Below, piece by piece: positions 7,125 to 16,457 of a DNA stretch of 64,000 nt. Within the stretch, counting starts at the first letter, position 1. Each line of letters begins with the position of its first letter. The stretch is from an uncultured Clostridia bacterium. Lineage in GTDB: Bacteria > Bacillota > Clostridia > Oscillospirales > Acutalibacteraceae. The notes below the pieces were generated by a model. It was not told where the DNA came from, made no database searches, and worked only from the letters and a program-made list of their open reading frames with translations. The stretch lies in assembly GCA_945874765.1 (NCBI GenBank), contig CAMCHQ010000004.1, positions 105,618 to 169,617 of the forward strand. Reading direction: 5' to 3'. The position numbers were made by a program, and so were the translations under genes.

Positions 7125-8518
7125 TGTTTTATTACTTTATACGAATTAATCTTAGCATAGGCTACTCTGCCGGTCTTAACGACCTTAACCTTATCAACAC
7201 TTGCGCTGATATGCTTTTGAACAACAATTTCAGTTTTTGGCAGATACTCGTATTTAATGCCTGTAAGGCTTTGTTTTTTGTAAAGATATGTTTTACCTTT
7301 AAGCCTGTAGTGCTTGCCTACCGTTGTTTTATAAGTTACTTTTTTCGGCTTGTCGGCAACAACCTTTGTATTTGAAAGATAAGCGGTGCTTACCCAACCC
7401 TTAGCCGGAGATGAAATGTAAGACCAAGAGCCACTGACTTTGGTAACAGTAACCTTTGTGCCTTTTTTGAGCTGAGTTAAGACTTTTGATGATTTATGCG
7501 CTTTTGCTCTGACATTAAGTGATTGTGATTTTGTTGCCACATATTTTGTAACTGATTTTTTAGATTTAGTTGTTTTCTTAACATAGTCATTTGAAAACGC
7601 CCAGTAATTAACTGTGTTGCCGTACTTTTTAAAATTTTTCTCACTCACAAAAACGGTATTGCCACTAAGCTTAGCACCTGCTGCGCTTCTGCTCGGTGTG
7701 TTGAACTTACCGACATAAGAATAAGGGTCGTATACAGAAATAGTGCCACCGTTGTAACCTACAAGCACAATGTAATGTCCTGAGGTTGTGAATAAACCGT
7801 AATTGCAGGATGCGACGATAAAGTAATCAGATACGCCGTCCTTGTTCTTATCCGTTTTCAAATAATTTAAGGCTTTATCGATATTAGAAGTTGTAGCATA
7901 TTTCTTAAAATTAAAATAGTCGGCAACAAAAGACCAAGCCGACCACGCAGTTCCGTTTGATTTTGTGCGATAGCCGTTATCGACAAAAAGCTTTGCCATT
8001 GTTGCAGGCAAAATAGCACCTTTTGAAGAGCTTACAACTATTGCCGCAGAGGTCGGACCACAACCACTTGATTTAATCGTTTGCGTTTTGTTTTTTGAGC
8101 TTGTATAAGGTTTTTTAGCCCAACGGCTGTCAGCTTGATTATAATATGTAAGACCGGTGCAAGCACCAAGAAGTGCTTTACCTTTGCCGGTGTTTGTGCC
8201 GTCATAGGATATATTTTCTTGTTCAATAACAGCGTCCTGCTCAATCAAGCTTTCATCAACAACAGTGCTTTCGTCTTTAGGCTTTGCAATAATAGGCTCA
8301 TCGGTGCCGATATCCTCACCGCTTTTAACCTCTTCCTTTGTTTTCTCGGCTTCTGCCTTAACTTCATCTGAAAGAGTAACCTCAGGGGCGGTTGTCTGCG
8401 TTGTTGTTTCCGACGGCTTTGTTGTATTGCTTATATCAAAATCATTGCAACCACAAAAGATTGATATAATCAAAAGTAACGACATAATCACGGACATTAT
8501 TGCTTTATTTCTTTTCAT
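7121..8518 (-). CDS. Endolysin: secreted C39-like cysteine peptidase with SH3 domain
   Basis: 465 residues. A hydrophobic N-terminus ends in FCGC (possible lipobox, Cys24), followed by an acidic Thr/Glu-rich linker. A papain-like Peptidase_C39-type domain has SGCGPTSAA with nucleophile Cys153, SGHYIVLVGY with His248 and VYDPY with Asp264. An SH3_3-like cell-wall-binding domain (about residues 335-390; SLNVRAKAHKSSKVL) and a basic tail follow. It lies last in the late operon after holin-like genes, so lysis of host peptidoglycan is the likely role. Export by its own signal, possibly as a lipoprotein, is unusual for an endolysin. Confidence 0.75.
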   Translation of the reverse strand: MKRNKAIMSVIMSLLLIISIFCGCNDFDISNTTKPSETTTQTTAPEVTLSDEVKAEAEKTKEEVKSGEDIGTDEPIIAKPKDESTVVDESLIEQDAVIEQENISYDGTNTGKGKALLGACTGLTYYNQADSRWAKKPYTSSKNKTQTIKSSGCGPTSAAIVVSSSKGAILPATMAKLFVDNGYRTKSNGTAWSAWSFVADYFNFKKYATTSNIDKALNYLKTDKNKDGVSDYFIVASCNYGLFTTSGHYIVLVGYNGGTISVYDPYSYVGKFNTPSRSAAGAKLSGNTVFVSEKNFKKYGNTVNYWAFSNDYVKKTTKSKKSVTKYVATKSQSLNVRAKAHKSSKVLTQLKKGTKVTVTKVSGSWSYISSPAKGWVSTAYLSNTKVVADKPKKVTYKTTVGKHYRLKGKTYLYKKQSLTGIKYEYLPKTEIVVQKHISASVDKVKVVKTGRVAYAKINSYKVIKH

Positions 8519-8861
8519 TACCTTTCACCTCTTCCTCAATTTCCATAAATGATTTAATTGCATTCTTAACTGATTCAAATACTCGTTTAAAAAGCTTATC
8601 GTAGCCATACATTGCACCGTAAGCAATGAAGAACGAGCCGACGACAGCGCCGACAATTATGTACCACGCAAGTTTGAACGGCACAATTTGACTTGCCGCA
8701 ATGACTGTAACAAGCGTTAAGAATAACGATACGCCAAATACAATCAAGTTGTACACGATATTATCCTTATCCTTAAATACAGATTTGATAATTTCAGTAA
8801 TAATTTGCACTGCTAATATAAGCAATGCGACGATAATAAGCGATATACATAATGTTTTCAT
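8505..8861 (-). CDS. Holin-like small membrane protein
   Basis: 118 residues with three predicted transmembrane helices (about 4-25, 40-60, 67-88) and a charged C-terminal tail ending EEVKGNEKK. Position directly before the endolysin gene (14-nt overlap) and topology fit a holin. The family is not recognised with certainty. SD AAGGAG precedes the ATG. Confidence 0.65.
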   Translation of the reverse strand: MKTLCISLIIVALLILAVQIITEIIKSVFKDKDNIVYNLIVFGVSLFLTLVTVIAASQIVPFKLAWYIIVGAVVGSFFIAYGAMYGYDKLFKRVFESVKNAIKSFMEIEEEVKGNEKK

Positions 8862-8876
8862 TTTTCTTTTACTCCT

Positions 8877-9113
8877 TTACTTTATAAAATGTTCTTTGCA
8901 TAATTCTTCAAGGTCGTCTATTCTGTGATTCGCAACCTTAATGTCGTTTTGAATTACCGGAATTTTCTCGGCAAAATTATTATGCTTATCCACTTTCCTT
9001 TCAAGCTGTTCAATTCGATAATTTGTAAGCTTTGAAGCGGTAATAATTCCGCCGAATGTACCGATAAGTGTTCCCACTAAGCTTACAAGCGCTACTGCTA
9101 TTGTATCTGTCAT
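8877..9113 (-). CDS. Small lysis-module protein with one membrane helix and coiled coil
   Basis: 78 residues: an N-terminal transmembrane helix (about 5-27), then a coiled-coil stretch rich in heptad Leu/Ile (YRIEQLERKVDKH, IDDLEELCKEH). This resembles XhlA/BhlA-type or antiholin-like proteins found beside holins in Firmicute phages. The exact role is unknown. Confidence 0.6.
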   Translation of the reverse strand: MTDTIAVALVSLVGTLIGTFGGIITASKLTNYRIEQLERKVDKHNNFAEKIPVIQNDIKVANHRIDDLEELCKEHFIK

Positions 9114-9125
9114 ATCATCGCCTCT

Positions 9126-10346
9126 TTATATCTTCTTGAAATAATAATCAAGCAAGTCTTTTGCCGCCGCAATACTACCGGCCTCGTCATTCGTATATGT
9201 TTTACCGGTTATATCATTAAGTAACGGATAGTCGGAAACAACTGTAGGATTGCTCCCAACGAAATTCGACCTGCCACTACAATAATACGTTTCGTTATTG
9301 TATTGAAATTTGGTATTACTGCTGACTGTACCGCTTGCATAAAAAGTAACGCAATCCTTGTTGGTGCTGACAAGCAATGAGCCGTAATTATCTCCGAGTT
9401 TAATCACGCAGACAATTGCCGAACCCCAATTGCTCTTAGTATAGTTTCTGCCATTAATTGTCGCTATAAGCGCTCCTGAGGCATATCTTTCCAACTCACT
9501 TCTGACATCCGGCGGAACATATTCAACAATTTCGTAATCAGACAAATCAGTGCTAAATTTATTAATTAAATAATCACGATTATTTGTATATTTTTTATCC
9601 TCAAAATCGTAATCTTCCAAGCATTTTACTCTGTCTGCTGTAACGAATTCGCTCATCCACGCTTCGGAATATTGAAATTTCATACATTTGGGTATATAAA
9701 ACAATACCGAACTGTTGTTTCTAAAGAAGTCAAGATAATAGCCTTCGATTTTTGTTATATCATCCTTACTCGGAAATACCAGAGCCTGCAAATTCGTGCA
9801 TCCGTTCATTGGGTTATATCCGCTTTTTACGGTTGCGCTTCCACTTTTGTTAAACGTTATACTTTTCAACGATGCGCAACCGTTAAACACATATTCGCCC
9901 TCGATTATACTCAGCCGTGGAAAAGACAATGATATAAGCGAACTGCAATTTTGAAATGCATTACCGTAAATGTGTAAATTAGCACCTGAAATAACCGCTT
10001 TTTCCAAAGCCGAGCACTCAGAAAAAGCACCAATTTTGACTATAGTACATTGAGGTAAATTGATTGAGCGCAAACCTCTGTGCAAATAAAACGCCCTCTC
10101 TCTTAATGATTTAATTTTTCCTTTTGTATCATCAATCGACCAATCGTTATTTGGATTAACAACACTCGGCTGAATATAGCTTTGCAATATGCTTAAAGTA
10201 TCAATTGTTTTAAGTCTTTTAACCACGTCATCAAGCGTTGCGCTACTATCAAGCTTATCTGTTTCATCAACAAGATTATTCACAACGTCTATAAGTTCTA
10301 ACCTTTGCTGATTTAGTTTTAATATATAATCTGCTGTTACTGCCAT
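9126..10346 (-). CDS. Leucine-rich-repeat (BspA-like) tail-tip or fibre protein
   Basis: 406 residues. The N-terminal ~70 residues look like a tail-attachment segment. Residues about 95-205 hold LRR_5/BspA-type repeats (FSECSALEKAVI, FQNCSSLISLSF, FNGCASLKSITF), and a further beta-rich C-terminal domain follows. BspA LRRs are surface adhesins; on a phage particle they could serve host binding. It overlaps its upstream gene by 1 nt (TAATG). Confidence 0.7.
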   Translation of the reverse strand: MAVTADYILKLNQQRLELIDVVNNLVDETDKLDSSATLDDVVKRLKTIDTLSILQSYIQPSVVNPNNDWSIDDTKGKIKSLRERAFYLHRGLRSINLPQCTIVKIGAFSECSALEKAVISGANLHIYGNAFQNCSSLISLSFPRLSIIEGEYVFNGCASLKSITFNKSGSATVKSGYNPMNGCTNLQALVFPSKDDITKIEGYYLDFFRNNSSVLFYIPKCMKFQYSEAWMSEFVTADRVKCLEDYDFEDKKYTNNRDYLINKFSTDLSDYEIVEYVPPDVRSELERYASGALIATINGRNYTKSNWGSAIVCVIKLGDNYGSLLVSTNKDCVTFYASGTVSSNTKFQYNNETYYCSGRSNFVGSNPTVVSDYPLLNDITGKTYTNDEAGSIAAAKDLLDYYFKKI

Positions 10347-11422
10347 TATTCTAACCCTCCTATAATCTGTTTCAGTTGGTCGCTTGCGATATCACTTGTG
10401 GCTACTGCCGATAACACTCCGTTTTCAAATTTCAACCCGTTGCCGAGCGTAACATTTCTAAATTCGGGACGTCCGTATTCTTTTGGAATCGAATATACAA
10501 GGCCGCCAGATTTTGCGCAGGGAAGGTCATATAAATAATCGTTAATCTCGTCAGCGGTACCCTGAGCGCCTTCTACCATTTCCCAGAAGGTTGTATCGTA
10601 TTCAGTAGCGTCTATAGCGAATCTTAACTGACCCGACCATATGTCAATAGGATTGTATTTGTAATTAGCATCGTCGGGAATATTCTTGCTAATATCACCG
10701 ATATATACGATATCGCATAAGCATTCCGTTTCAGTTTTGCTGAATTTCAAATATATGGTGTCGCCTTTGTTTACCTTGATTTCAAGAGGAGTAAGGTTTG
10801 GAGCGTTAGGGTGACCTAAACGAAGTGTGCCGGTTGTATATATGTTATATTTGCCCGAAGTTCTTATGGTAGAACTAAGCGCCGTGCTATCAAGTGTCAT
10901 TGTTTTAAGCAAAGTGTTTCTTGCAAAATTAGATAATAGCTCCGTAGTGCTTTTTTTGCTTGAAGGCGACGTATACGTGATGTTATAATCGCCTAAGTCA
11001 GCCAGAAGTTCGTTCACTTGGCTTGTTGTAATATGACTACATTCGAGGTCGTACCAATTTCCGTTGCTTAAGTCATTAACGTAAAAAGTATTTTCTGAAT
11101 CAAAAATTTGTGCCTCGCCGTTTCTGCCGGTTAAAATAAGCAATCCTGCATATAATGATTGCAATTCGCTTCCGTCCTCGGACAGACATTTGACATCACT
11201 TTTATTTATAAAATAAAGACTGTTTTCTTTAAGGTCAGTGACCTTGAAATCTTGGCTGAGGATTGTTATAGGCTGATTTTGAAGTGCGGTGTAATCTGCG
11301 ACTTTGAGGATATCCTCAATGCTCTTTTGAGCTGTTTTGCCATTAAAAACGCCCAACAAGGTATCATCCTTGTTAGGCGCTCCAATTGATTTAATTATAT
11401 CCGATATTTTTTTTAGTTTCAT
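10346..11422 (-). CDS. Phage tail appendage protein of unknown fold
   Basis: 358 residues. It starts MKLKKISDIIKSIG and has several beta-rich stretches, ending in RNVTLGNGLKFENGVLSA, a collar/fibre-like turn pattern. It lies between the collar fibre and the LRR fibre genes, so it is most likely a structural part of the tail fibre or baseplate tip. No enzymatic motif is seen. Confidence 0.6.
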   Translation of the reverse strand: MKLKKISDIIKSIGAPNKDDTLLGVFNGKTAQKSIEDILKVADYTALQNQPITILSQDFKVTDLKENSLYFINKSDVKCLSEDGSELQSLYAGLLILTGRNGEAQIFDSENTFYVNDLSNGNWYDLECSHITTSQVNELLADLGDYNITYTSPSSKKSTTELLSNFARNTLLKTMTLDSTALSSTIRTSGKYNIYTTGTLRLGHPNAPNLTPLEIKVNKGDTIYLKFSKTETECLCDIVYIGDISKNIPDDANYKYNPIDIWSGQLRFAIDATEYDTTFWEMVEGAQGTADEINDYLYDLPCAKSGGLVYSIPKEYGRPEFRNVTLGNGLKFENGVLSAVATSDIASDQLKQIIGGLE

Positions 11423-11434
11423 CTTGCTGCCTCC

Positions 11435-12415
11435 TTAAGCTACAGGGTACGTTGCCTGAAATCGTATGTGCGTGTCTTTTTCAAGGAGAAAGCTTCCAAA
11501 CGAGTACAATAAAACTTGCCCGTCAGGTTGAATTAATACGGTAACTATTTCTTTGTTACTGCAAATACCTATTACCGATAGCTGATTTGCAGGTCGCATT
11601 TCTCTTGGCAACACTAATATCCATTTGCCGGTCATTTCCTCACCGATAAGCTGAGTTGGTGTTTGAAAAGTGATTGTAACCATAGCAATTCCGTTTTTTC
11701 TGTAAAATTGACCATTGTAAAAATTTTTAAAATCAGAAAGATTTTTCTCTACGCTTGAACTGAAATCCTCTAATGGCTCAATTCCTATTTTTTTCAACGA
11801 CGATACTCCTGTACCGCCTCGCTCAACACCTAACATACCTGATGTTATATCAACAGCAGAATGGACGTGAGCTGCCTTCGCAGCACCGATAGTATTACAG
11901 CTGATATTATGCGGATTATTTGCGCTTGTGTGTTCGGCAAAATCAGATTTAGAAGCATAATCTTCAAATTCATCAAGTGTAATCGTTACGTTTAAATCAT
12001 CAGAATAATTAATCCCGATTTGGCAGATATATTTATTTAAAGCGTTGTTGGAAGTGTAAGACGGAATGTGATTAGCAGTTTCTTTGCTGTTATAGCCGTA
12101 TAAAACCATACCGTTTTCAGTATTTCCGTCGCTTTTAGTGACTGTTGCAAAATATCCGATTTCAGTCCAAAAGAAATCGGAAGATACTTTTTTATTATCA
12201 AATTGAAATTTCAAATTCAAAGTGTTATCAATTTGTTTTTGAAAGATAGCCTTTGTGTTCAATTTAGTATCCGCTAATGCAGTCACCTTTGAAAAATCCG
12301 ATGGCGGTATTTCAGCTCCGCCGATTTCAATTGAATTAAATCCAATACTGCCGCCGGCTAAACCGTGAATAAGAGCAGCTTTTCCGAATTCAGTTAAATA
12401 AAATTCAAAAGCCAT
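11435..12415 (-). CDS. Tail-collar fibre protein (DUF3751/gpH N-terminal type)
   Basis: 326 residues. The start FYLTEFGKAALIHGLAGG is the typical N-terminus of P2-type gpH/DUF3751 collar fibres that dock on the baseplate. The middle includes AEHTSANNPHNISCNTIGAA, a spacer motif common in phage fibres, and GVERGGTGV. The C-terminal domain is beta-rich. The gene follows gpI as in P2. Confidence 0.85.
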   Translation of the reverse strand: MAFEFYLTEFGKAALIHGLAGGSIGFNSIEIGGAEIPPSDFSKVTALADTKLNTKAIFQKQIDNTLNLKFQFDNKKVSSDFFWTEIGYFATVTKSDGNTENGMVLYGYNSKETANHIPSYTSNNALNKYICQIGINYSDDLNVTITLDEFEDYASKSDFAEHTSANNPHNISCNTIGAAKAAHVHSAVDITSGMLGVERGGTGVSSLKKIGIEPLEDFSSSVEKNLSDFKNFYNGQFYRKNGIAMVTITFQTPTQLIGEEMTGKWILVLPREMRPANQLSVIGICSNKEIVTVLIQPDGQVLLYSFGSFLLEKDTHIRFQATYPVA

Positions 12416-12417
12416 AT

Positions 12418-13083
12418 TTATTCCTCCTCAATAAAAATGTTTCCTTCATCGTCAACAAGAATACAGTCATCAAGTGCAATGAAGGTAATATCGCCAAAAT
12501 CATCATTAATCATCGCAGTACCTATATTCGTTTCGATTTGCACTCCTGCTGCTATTGAGCAGGAAAGTTTTTTATCATAATTTGATGAGTTAAGTATTTC
12601 AATTGCTTCGAGCGAAGAACGAACATTTTTGATTTTTTCGATTTTATTCTTAATATCGGTTAAAAGTTTTTCGTCAACTTCTCTGTTCTCGGAAATGTTA
12701 AGAAAAATTTTAAAGTTATATGGATTGCCGTTATAGTCATACCATTCGGCGACGTCTGCTTCTTCATTAAGAGTATTAAGATATTCTTTAATGATATTTG
12801 TTGTGCCGATTTTTTGATATGTAAGCATAGTTGATTTGACAAGATTTCTTTTTGTTTTTAAATCAAGCGCTTCGTCATAATACGGTGTACGGTATTCGCA
12901 AGCGAGATAATCAATTATTTTCTCGGATACGTTGTCAATATTCACGGTAAAATTCGCATTGTCAATGTATTTTTGCAAAAGATATAGCGAAAAAGTAACC
13001 ACATTATTAAGTGCCTTAATTTCAACAGTATCAAAACTTGACGGCAATAAATCGGACAATTTGACGTCGAGAATATTAATCAT
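12418..13083 (-). CDS. Baseplate protein gpI-like
   Basis: 221 residues from ATG 13083, chosen because SD GGAGG lies 8 nt upstream; a TTG at 13089 is also in frame. LLPSSF, LACEYRTPYYDEAL and a long helix preceding the DUF2313/gpI-type C-terminus match P2 gpI baseplate wedge proteins. It overlaps the gpJ-like gene by 8 nt and ends in an acidic segment (DDEGNIFIEEE). Confidence 0.8.
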   Translation of the reverse strand: MINILDVKLSDLLPSSFDTVEIKALNNVVTFSLYLLQKYIDNANFTVNIDNVSEKIIDYLACEYRTPYYDEALDLKTKRNLVKSTMLTYQKIGTTNIIKEYLNTLNEEADVAEWYDYNGNPYNFKIFLNISENREVDEKLLTDIKNKIEKIKNVRSSLEAIEILNSSNYDKKLSCSIAAGVQIETNIGTAMINDDFGDITFIALDDCILVDDEGNIFIEEE

Positions 13084-14224
13084 CCTCAATACCTCCGTAT
13101 GTTATACTTTTATTTGCCAACTGTGGTACTTCTGTTTGATTGCATGCTTGATAAATCGGCGATGATACGGCTACTCTTTTTGCCCCAGCAGCTATGATTT
13201 TTTCAATCAATTTATCTGGGTTGATATCTCGACCGATTTTGGAATTTTGCCACAATATATATTCGTCAATGGCTTTTTCAACATTCTTTTTGATTAAGAG
13301 TGCCTTAGAACGTTCGGATTTGTTGATATAATACGTCAAATTTATATCATATTTCTTTACACTCGGCGCAGCAACAACAACTTTATCTGTAAGTGTTTTT
13401 ATACTGTCTCCATTCAAATATTCTTGAAGCTGAGTAATCAGTTTTTCTTCAGGAATAACACCGTTTTTTAATAACACAATAATATTGACAACCGCTGAGC
13501 CTACATCTGACGTGGCAATTACATCGGCTATATCATTTGAAAACAATTTACAATGATATATATACGCATCTGCCGAGCCTGTGGTAGTATAAGAAGACGG
13601 CGCAAGAAACACTCGCTCTCTCAGGCTGTCGTCGTCTTCTTCGTCTGTACCTCCAGTCGAAACCGTTGTGTTTACGACTTCACTAATATAGGCTACAGGG
13701 TCAACAAGTGTTGTAATTTCGCCTATTTGAATATTATTGCCGAGCGTTCCGGATTCGGTGCATACGCAAGAAATAACTATATCAGTATTTCCTGCTGCAA
13801 TTTCTTCGGAATTTTGTGTTTCAAAATAGATATCCGAGTCGTTTGATACTCTCGTTCCTTTAGGAATTAGAGTAGACGAGCTTCGTGCAGCCTCAAGCGA
13901 AAATTTAACATTTACAGTTGCTGCTTTTGCCTTTTTTCTCACAACGCCTTTTTCAGCCGCTTTATTATCAAGATATTCGCCATACGCATATTTAAGGGTG
14001 TTTTGCTTTCCTGCACGGTCAATACATTGCAAATTTTGATAAAGTATGAGTGCAATTGAATTAATAATAATCCTGAATTTATCTGCTTTCGGTAAAACAT
14101 ATTTATTGCCTGTAATTGCTGTTATTGAATTTTCATATTCACTAACAAGCTTTTTTTGTATTTCATCGATTGTCATATCATCGATAAAGCTTATTTCGGG
14201 CAAGTTTTGCAATTCTTCAATCAT
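13076..14224 (-). CDS. Baseplate protein gpJ-like (P2 J / Mu gp47 family)
   Basis: 382 residues. The frame contains the conserved Baseplate_J features: a helical start, KAAEKGVVRKKAKAATVNV, IPKGTRVSNDSDIYFETQ, TVSTGGTDEEDDDSLRERV and the C-terminal GRDINPDKLIEKI. Baseplate J proteins form the wedge of contractile tails. It overlaps the gpW-like gene by 4 nt. Confidence 0.92.
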   Translation of the reverse strand: MIEELQNLPEISFIDDMTIDEIQKKLVSEYENSITAITGNKYVLPKADKFRIIINSIALILYQNLQCIDRAGKQNTLKYAYGEYLDNKAAEKGVVRKKAKAATVNVKFSLEAARSSSTLIPKGTRVSNDSDIYFETQNSEEIAAGNTDIVISCVCTESGTLGNNIQIGEITTLVDPVAYISEVVNTTVSTGGTDEEDDDSLRERVFLAPSSYTTTGSADAYIYHCKLFSNDIADVIATSDVGSAVVNIIVLLKNGVIPEEKLITQLQEYLNGDSIKTLTDKVVVAAPSVKKYDINLTYYINKSERSKALLIKKNVEKAIDEYILWQNSKIGRDINPDKLIEKIIAAGAKRVAVSSPIYQACNQTEVPQLANKSITYGGIEDD

Positions 14225-14655
14225 TCTTCATCCTCCTCGATATCTTCTTCGTCAAATTCGTCGGCATCGTAATCATCTTCATCGGCATAAAAATAGTCGT
14301 CTTCATCCGTTGATAAATCGTCCTCATCCTCTGCATCTTCTTCCGCAACATAATCTTCATTATAGCCTACCTTAATAATCGGTGTGAGCGTTCCGTCGTC
14401 GGCAGAAGAAAACTCTACCGAATTAACAATTAATTGAGGAATGTATTTTTCAACTTTTTCCATAATTTCAACGCTTAATAAAGCTGTGGCGACATCAGGA
14501 GGCTTAGAAAGGCAAGCACTGTCAATTCCAAAATCACGGTCAAGAGGTATCGTACCGGCAATGGTTGAGCATAATGTGGATATCTGTTCTTGATAAGATT
14601 TGATGATTTCTTCGCTTGTATTATTTAAAATTACATTGCTTGATAAATTCATCAT
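14221..14655 (-). CDS. Baseplate protein gpW/gp25-like with extreme acidic tail
   Basis: 144 residues. Residues 1-100 match the GPW/gp25 lysozyme-like baseplate wedge family (IAGTIPLDRDFGID, FSSADDGTLTPII). The last ~40 residues are almost only Asp/Glu with a few Tyr, Phe and Ala, which normal gpW proteins of ~110-130 aa lack. The family has no lysozyme activity. It lies in the usual place between gpU/gpV-like and gpJ-like genes. Confidence 0.88.
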   Translation of the reverse strand: MMNLSSNVILNNTSEEIIKSYQEQISTLCSTIAGTIPLDRDFGIDSACLSKPPDVATALLSVEIMEKVEKYIPQLIVNSVEFSSADDGTLTPIIKVGYNEDYVAEEDAEDEDDLSTDEDDYFYADEDDYDADEFDEEDIEEDEE

Positions 14656-15050
14656 CGATACTCCTTAAATGTTAAAGACAGGGTAAGTCTTTGGACTTTT
14701 CCTGCATTTGTAATAATGTCATATTCTTCGCTTATATCTGTCAGCACAAATTTATTACTTGATATAGCTTTTCCTGCAATAACAAGCTTTGCTGCCGTTC
14801 CATTATTAAGAGCCTTGTGGAATTTTTCGGCTTCCTCTATCGGCTTTACACCGAGTGTTGCATCAAGAATAATTTTGCATTCGACTGCAATTTGGTCCAT
14901 TCCTTGAAATTCCATTTTGGACACTTTTCCGATAATGTCGTGAGTTGCCCAACGGCTTGAGCGTTTCACACTAATATCGCTAAGCGAGAATATTTTTTTA
15001 CTTGAAACCTTGAATACACTTCCGTTCCAAGAGCCTATTGAGTTACTCAT
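14652..15050 (-). CDS. Tail protein gpU-like (P2 GpU family)
   Basis: 132 residues with RWATHDIIGKVSKMEFQGMD, a long middle helix (PIEEAEKFHKAL), AAKLVIAGK and a C-terminal strand pattern LTLSLTFKEY as in Phage_P2_GpU. In P2, gpU is a tail completion protein near the tail tube end. It overlaps neighbours on both sides by a few nt. Confidence 0.78.
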   Translation of the reverse strand: MSNSIGSWNGSVFKVSSKKIFSLSDISVKRSSRWATHDIIGKVSKMEFQGMDQIAVECKIILDATLGVKPIEEAEKFHKALNNGTAAKLVIAGKAISSNKFVLTDISEEYDIITNAGKVQRLTLSLTFKEYR

Positions 15051-15417
15051 TTGCTTTTACCTCTTTTTCAATAGGAGTTTCACTAACGACCTTTATATTC
15101 GGTGCTTTAATTGTCAAAATGTTGTTTTCAAACAGTATGTATGCTTCAGGCGATAATTCTTTAAAATAAACATCTTTTCCCGAATGCAGCGGTTTGTTTG
15201 TTTCATTCCAAAATGAGCCGAGAATTAAGCCGATTGATGAGCCGTTGGATAAATAGGCAACGGCGACGTAATCATCCGCTTTGGGCATCTTATATTCGCC
15301 GTTGAAAGAAAGACAGGGCATTTTGGCCGTAACAGCATTGCTTTCTTCCTCATATATCACGCTTACCATTCCTGTTTTATAATTTACTGTTGAAACCTTT
15401 CCAATTCTTAAGTCCAT
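15043..15417 (-). CDS. Baseplate spike protein gpV-like (OB-fold)
   Basis: 124 residues from ATG 15417, which has AAGG 9 nt upstream; an ATG at 15423 is too close to the SD. IGKVSTVNYKTGMVSVIYEE opens a gpV/gp45-type OB-fold, followed by the short beta tail SPEAYILFENNILTIKA. It punctures the cell envelope in contractile tails. No apex HxH iron-binding motif is evident. Confidence 0.82.
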   Translation of the reverse strand: MDLRIGKVSTVNYKTGMVSVIYEEESNAVTAKMPCLSFNGEYKMPKADDYVAVAYLSNGSSIGLILGSFWNETNKPLHSGKDVYFKELSPEAYILFENNILTIKAPNIKVVSETPIEKEVKANE

Positions 15418-15428
15418 AAGCATTCACC

Positions 15429-16457
15429 TTATTTCTTTTTCTTTGGCTTAGGAAGTCTTTGAACGATTTTGTAGCATTCAAGGGTCACTTCATAACCGTT
15501 ATTAGGCGAGCAATTATGCTTAACCTCTTTAATGGAATACTTACCGTTCAATTTGCCAAAGCCTGTCAGCTTAATATTTGCTGTCGCAATAAGCTTGGGG
15601 TCGGGAAGGGTAGTAAAGCTTATTGTTGTTGCTTCTTCGTTAGAATTATTAACAGCGGCATAAGCTCTTTTAAGTGCATCTGCTTTGTTGCTTGCTTCGC
15701 CCTGAGACGTAAGCCACCTGCTGCCTTTGCCGACTTTAACTTTTATTGTTTTATTCGTTTTAGGGTTAGTGTATGAAAATTTGCACCCGGTATAAGTGCC
15801 TGAAACTGTCGTGTTAAAACTCCAATTTGAAACCTCTTTTTCATCAATTGTTTTTACAGCTTTCTTTTTTTCATATTTAGCCTTGGAATATATAACAAGC
15901 TTGCTTGAATAAATCTTGATGCCATAAGCGTAAGCTTCACATAACGATTTCAAAAATGAGCCGTCCTCGGTTTTCTTCTGTTCAATATTTTTAATTTTGA
16001 CAGTATCGCCGTCATAAACAAGCTTCATTTTATATCGTTTTGCGATTTTCCTTGCAATTTGCTTTAGTGTTACATTTTTCCAAGTTTTTGTACGCTGCTT
16101 TGTGGAAAAAGAGCTGTTTGCCGGTTTTGAAACCATATTAATTTTTGCCGTAAGCGGTCTGCCTGATATTGAAAAATCGTCAATGACAAATTTGCCGCAA
16201 TTAAGCGTTTTTTTGTCTTTATCCTTTTTCCAATTGTAAGTGTTGATTTTCAGTTGATATTTTTCGCCTTTTTTCGGCAACCAACCGTTTAAAAATTTCT
16301 TATCAATGTTGGACAAAGTAATCGATGCACTGTCACTTTCACCGCTTGCGACATCCGTATATTCAAGAGATTCGCAATAATCGGTCATAAGTCGGTCTTT
16401 TTTAGAAGTTTTGCCGAGTTTTTTGATACTCACGGTTGATTTTCGTGGATTACTCAA
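15429..16457 (-). CDS. Late control / baseplate hub protein gpD-like
   Basis: 342 residues. It matches the Phage_GPD (P2 gpD, gp27-like hub) pattern: DRLMTDYCESLEYTDVASGE near the start and ARKIAKRYKMKLVYDG in the middle, with a basic C-terminus ending in poly-Lys. With gpX and gpV homologues it forms the hub below the tape measure. It overlaps the gpX-like gene by 4 nt. Confidence 0.88.
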   Translation of the reverse strand: MSNPRKSTVSIKKLGKTSKKDRLMTDYCESLEYTDVASGESDSASITLSNIDKKFLNGWLPKKGEKYQLKINTYNWKKDKDKKTLNCGKFVIDDFSISGRPLTAKINMVSKPANSSFSTKQRTKTWKNVTLKQIARKIAKRYKMKLVYDGDTVKIKNIEQKKTEDGSFLKSLCEAYAYGIKIYSSKLVIYSKAKYEKKKAVKTIDEKEVSNWSFNTTVSGTYTGCKFSYTNPKTNKTIKVKVGKGSRWLTSQGEASNKADALKRAYAAVNNSNEEATTISFTTLPDPKLIATANIKLTGFGKLNGKYSIKEVKHNCSPNNGYEVTLECYKIVQRLPKPKKKK

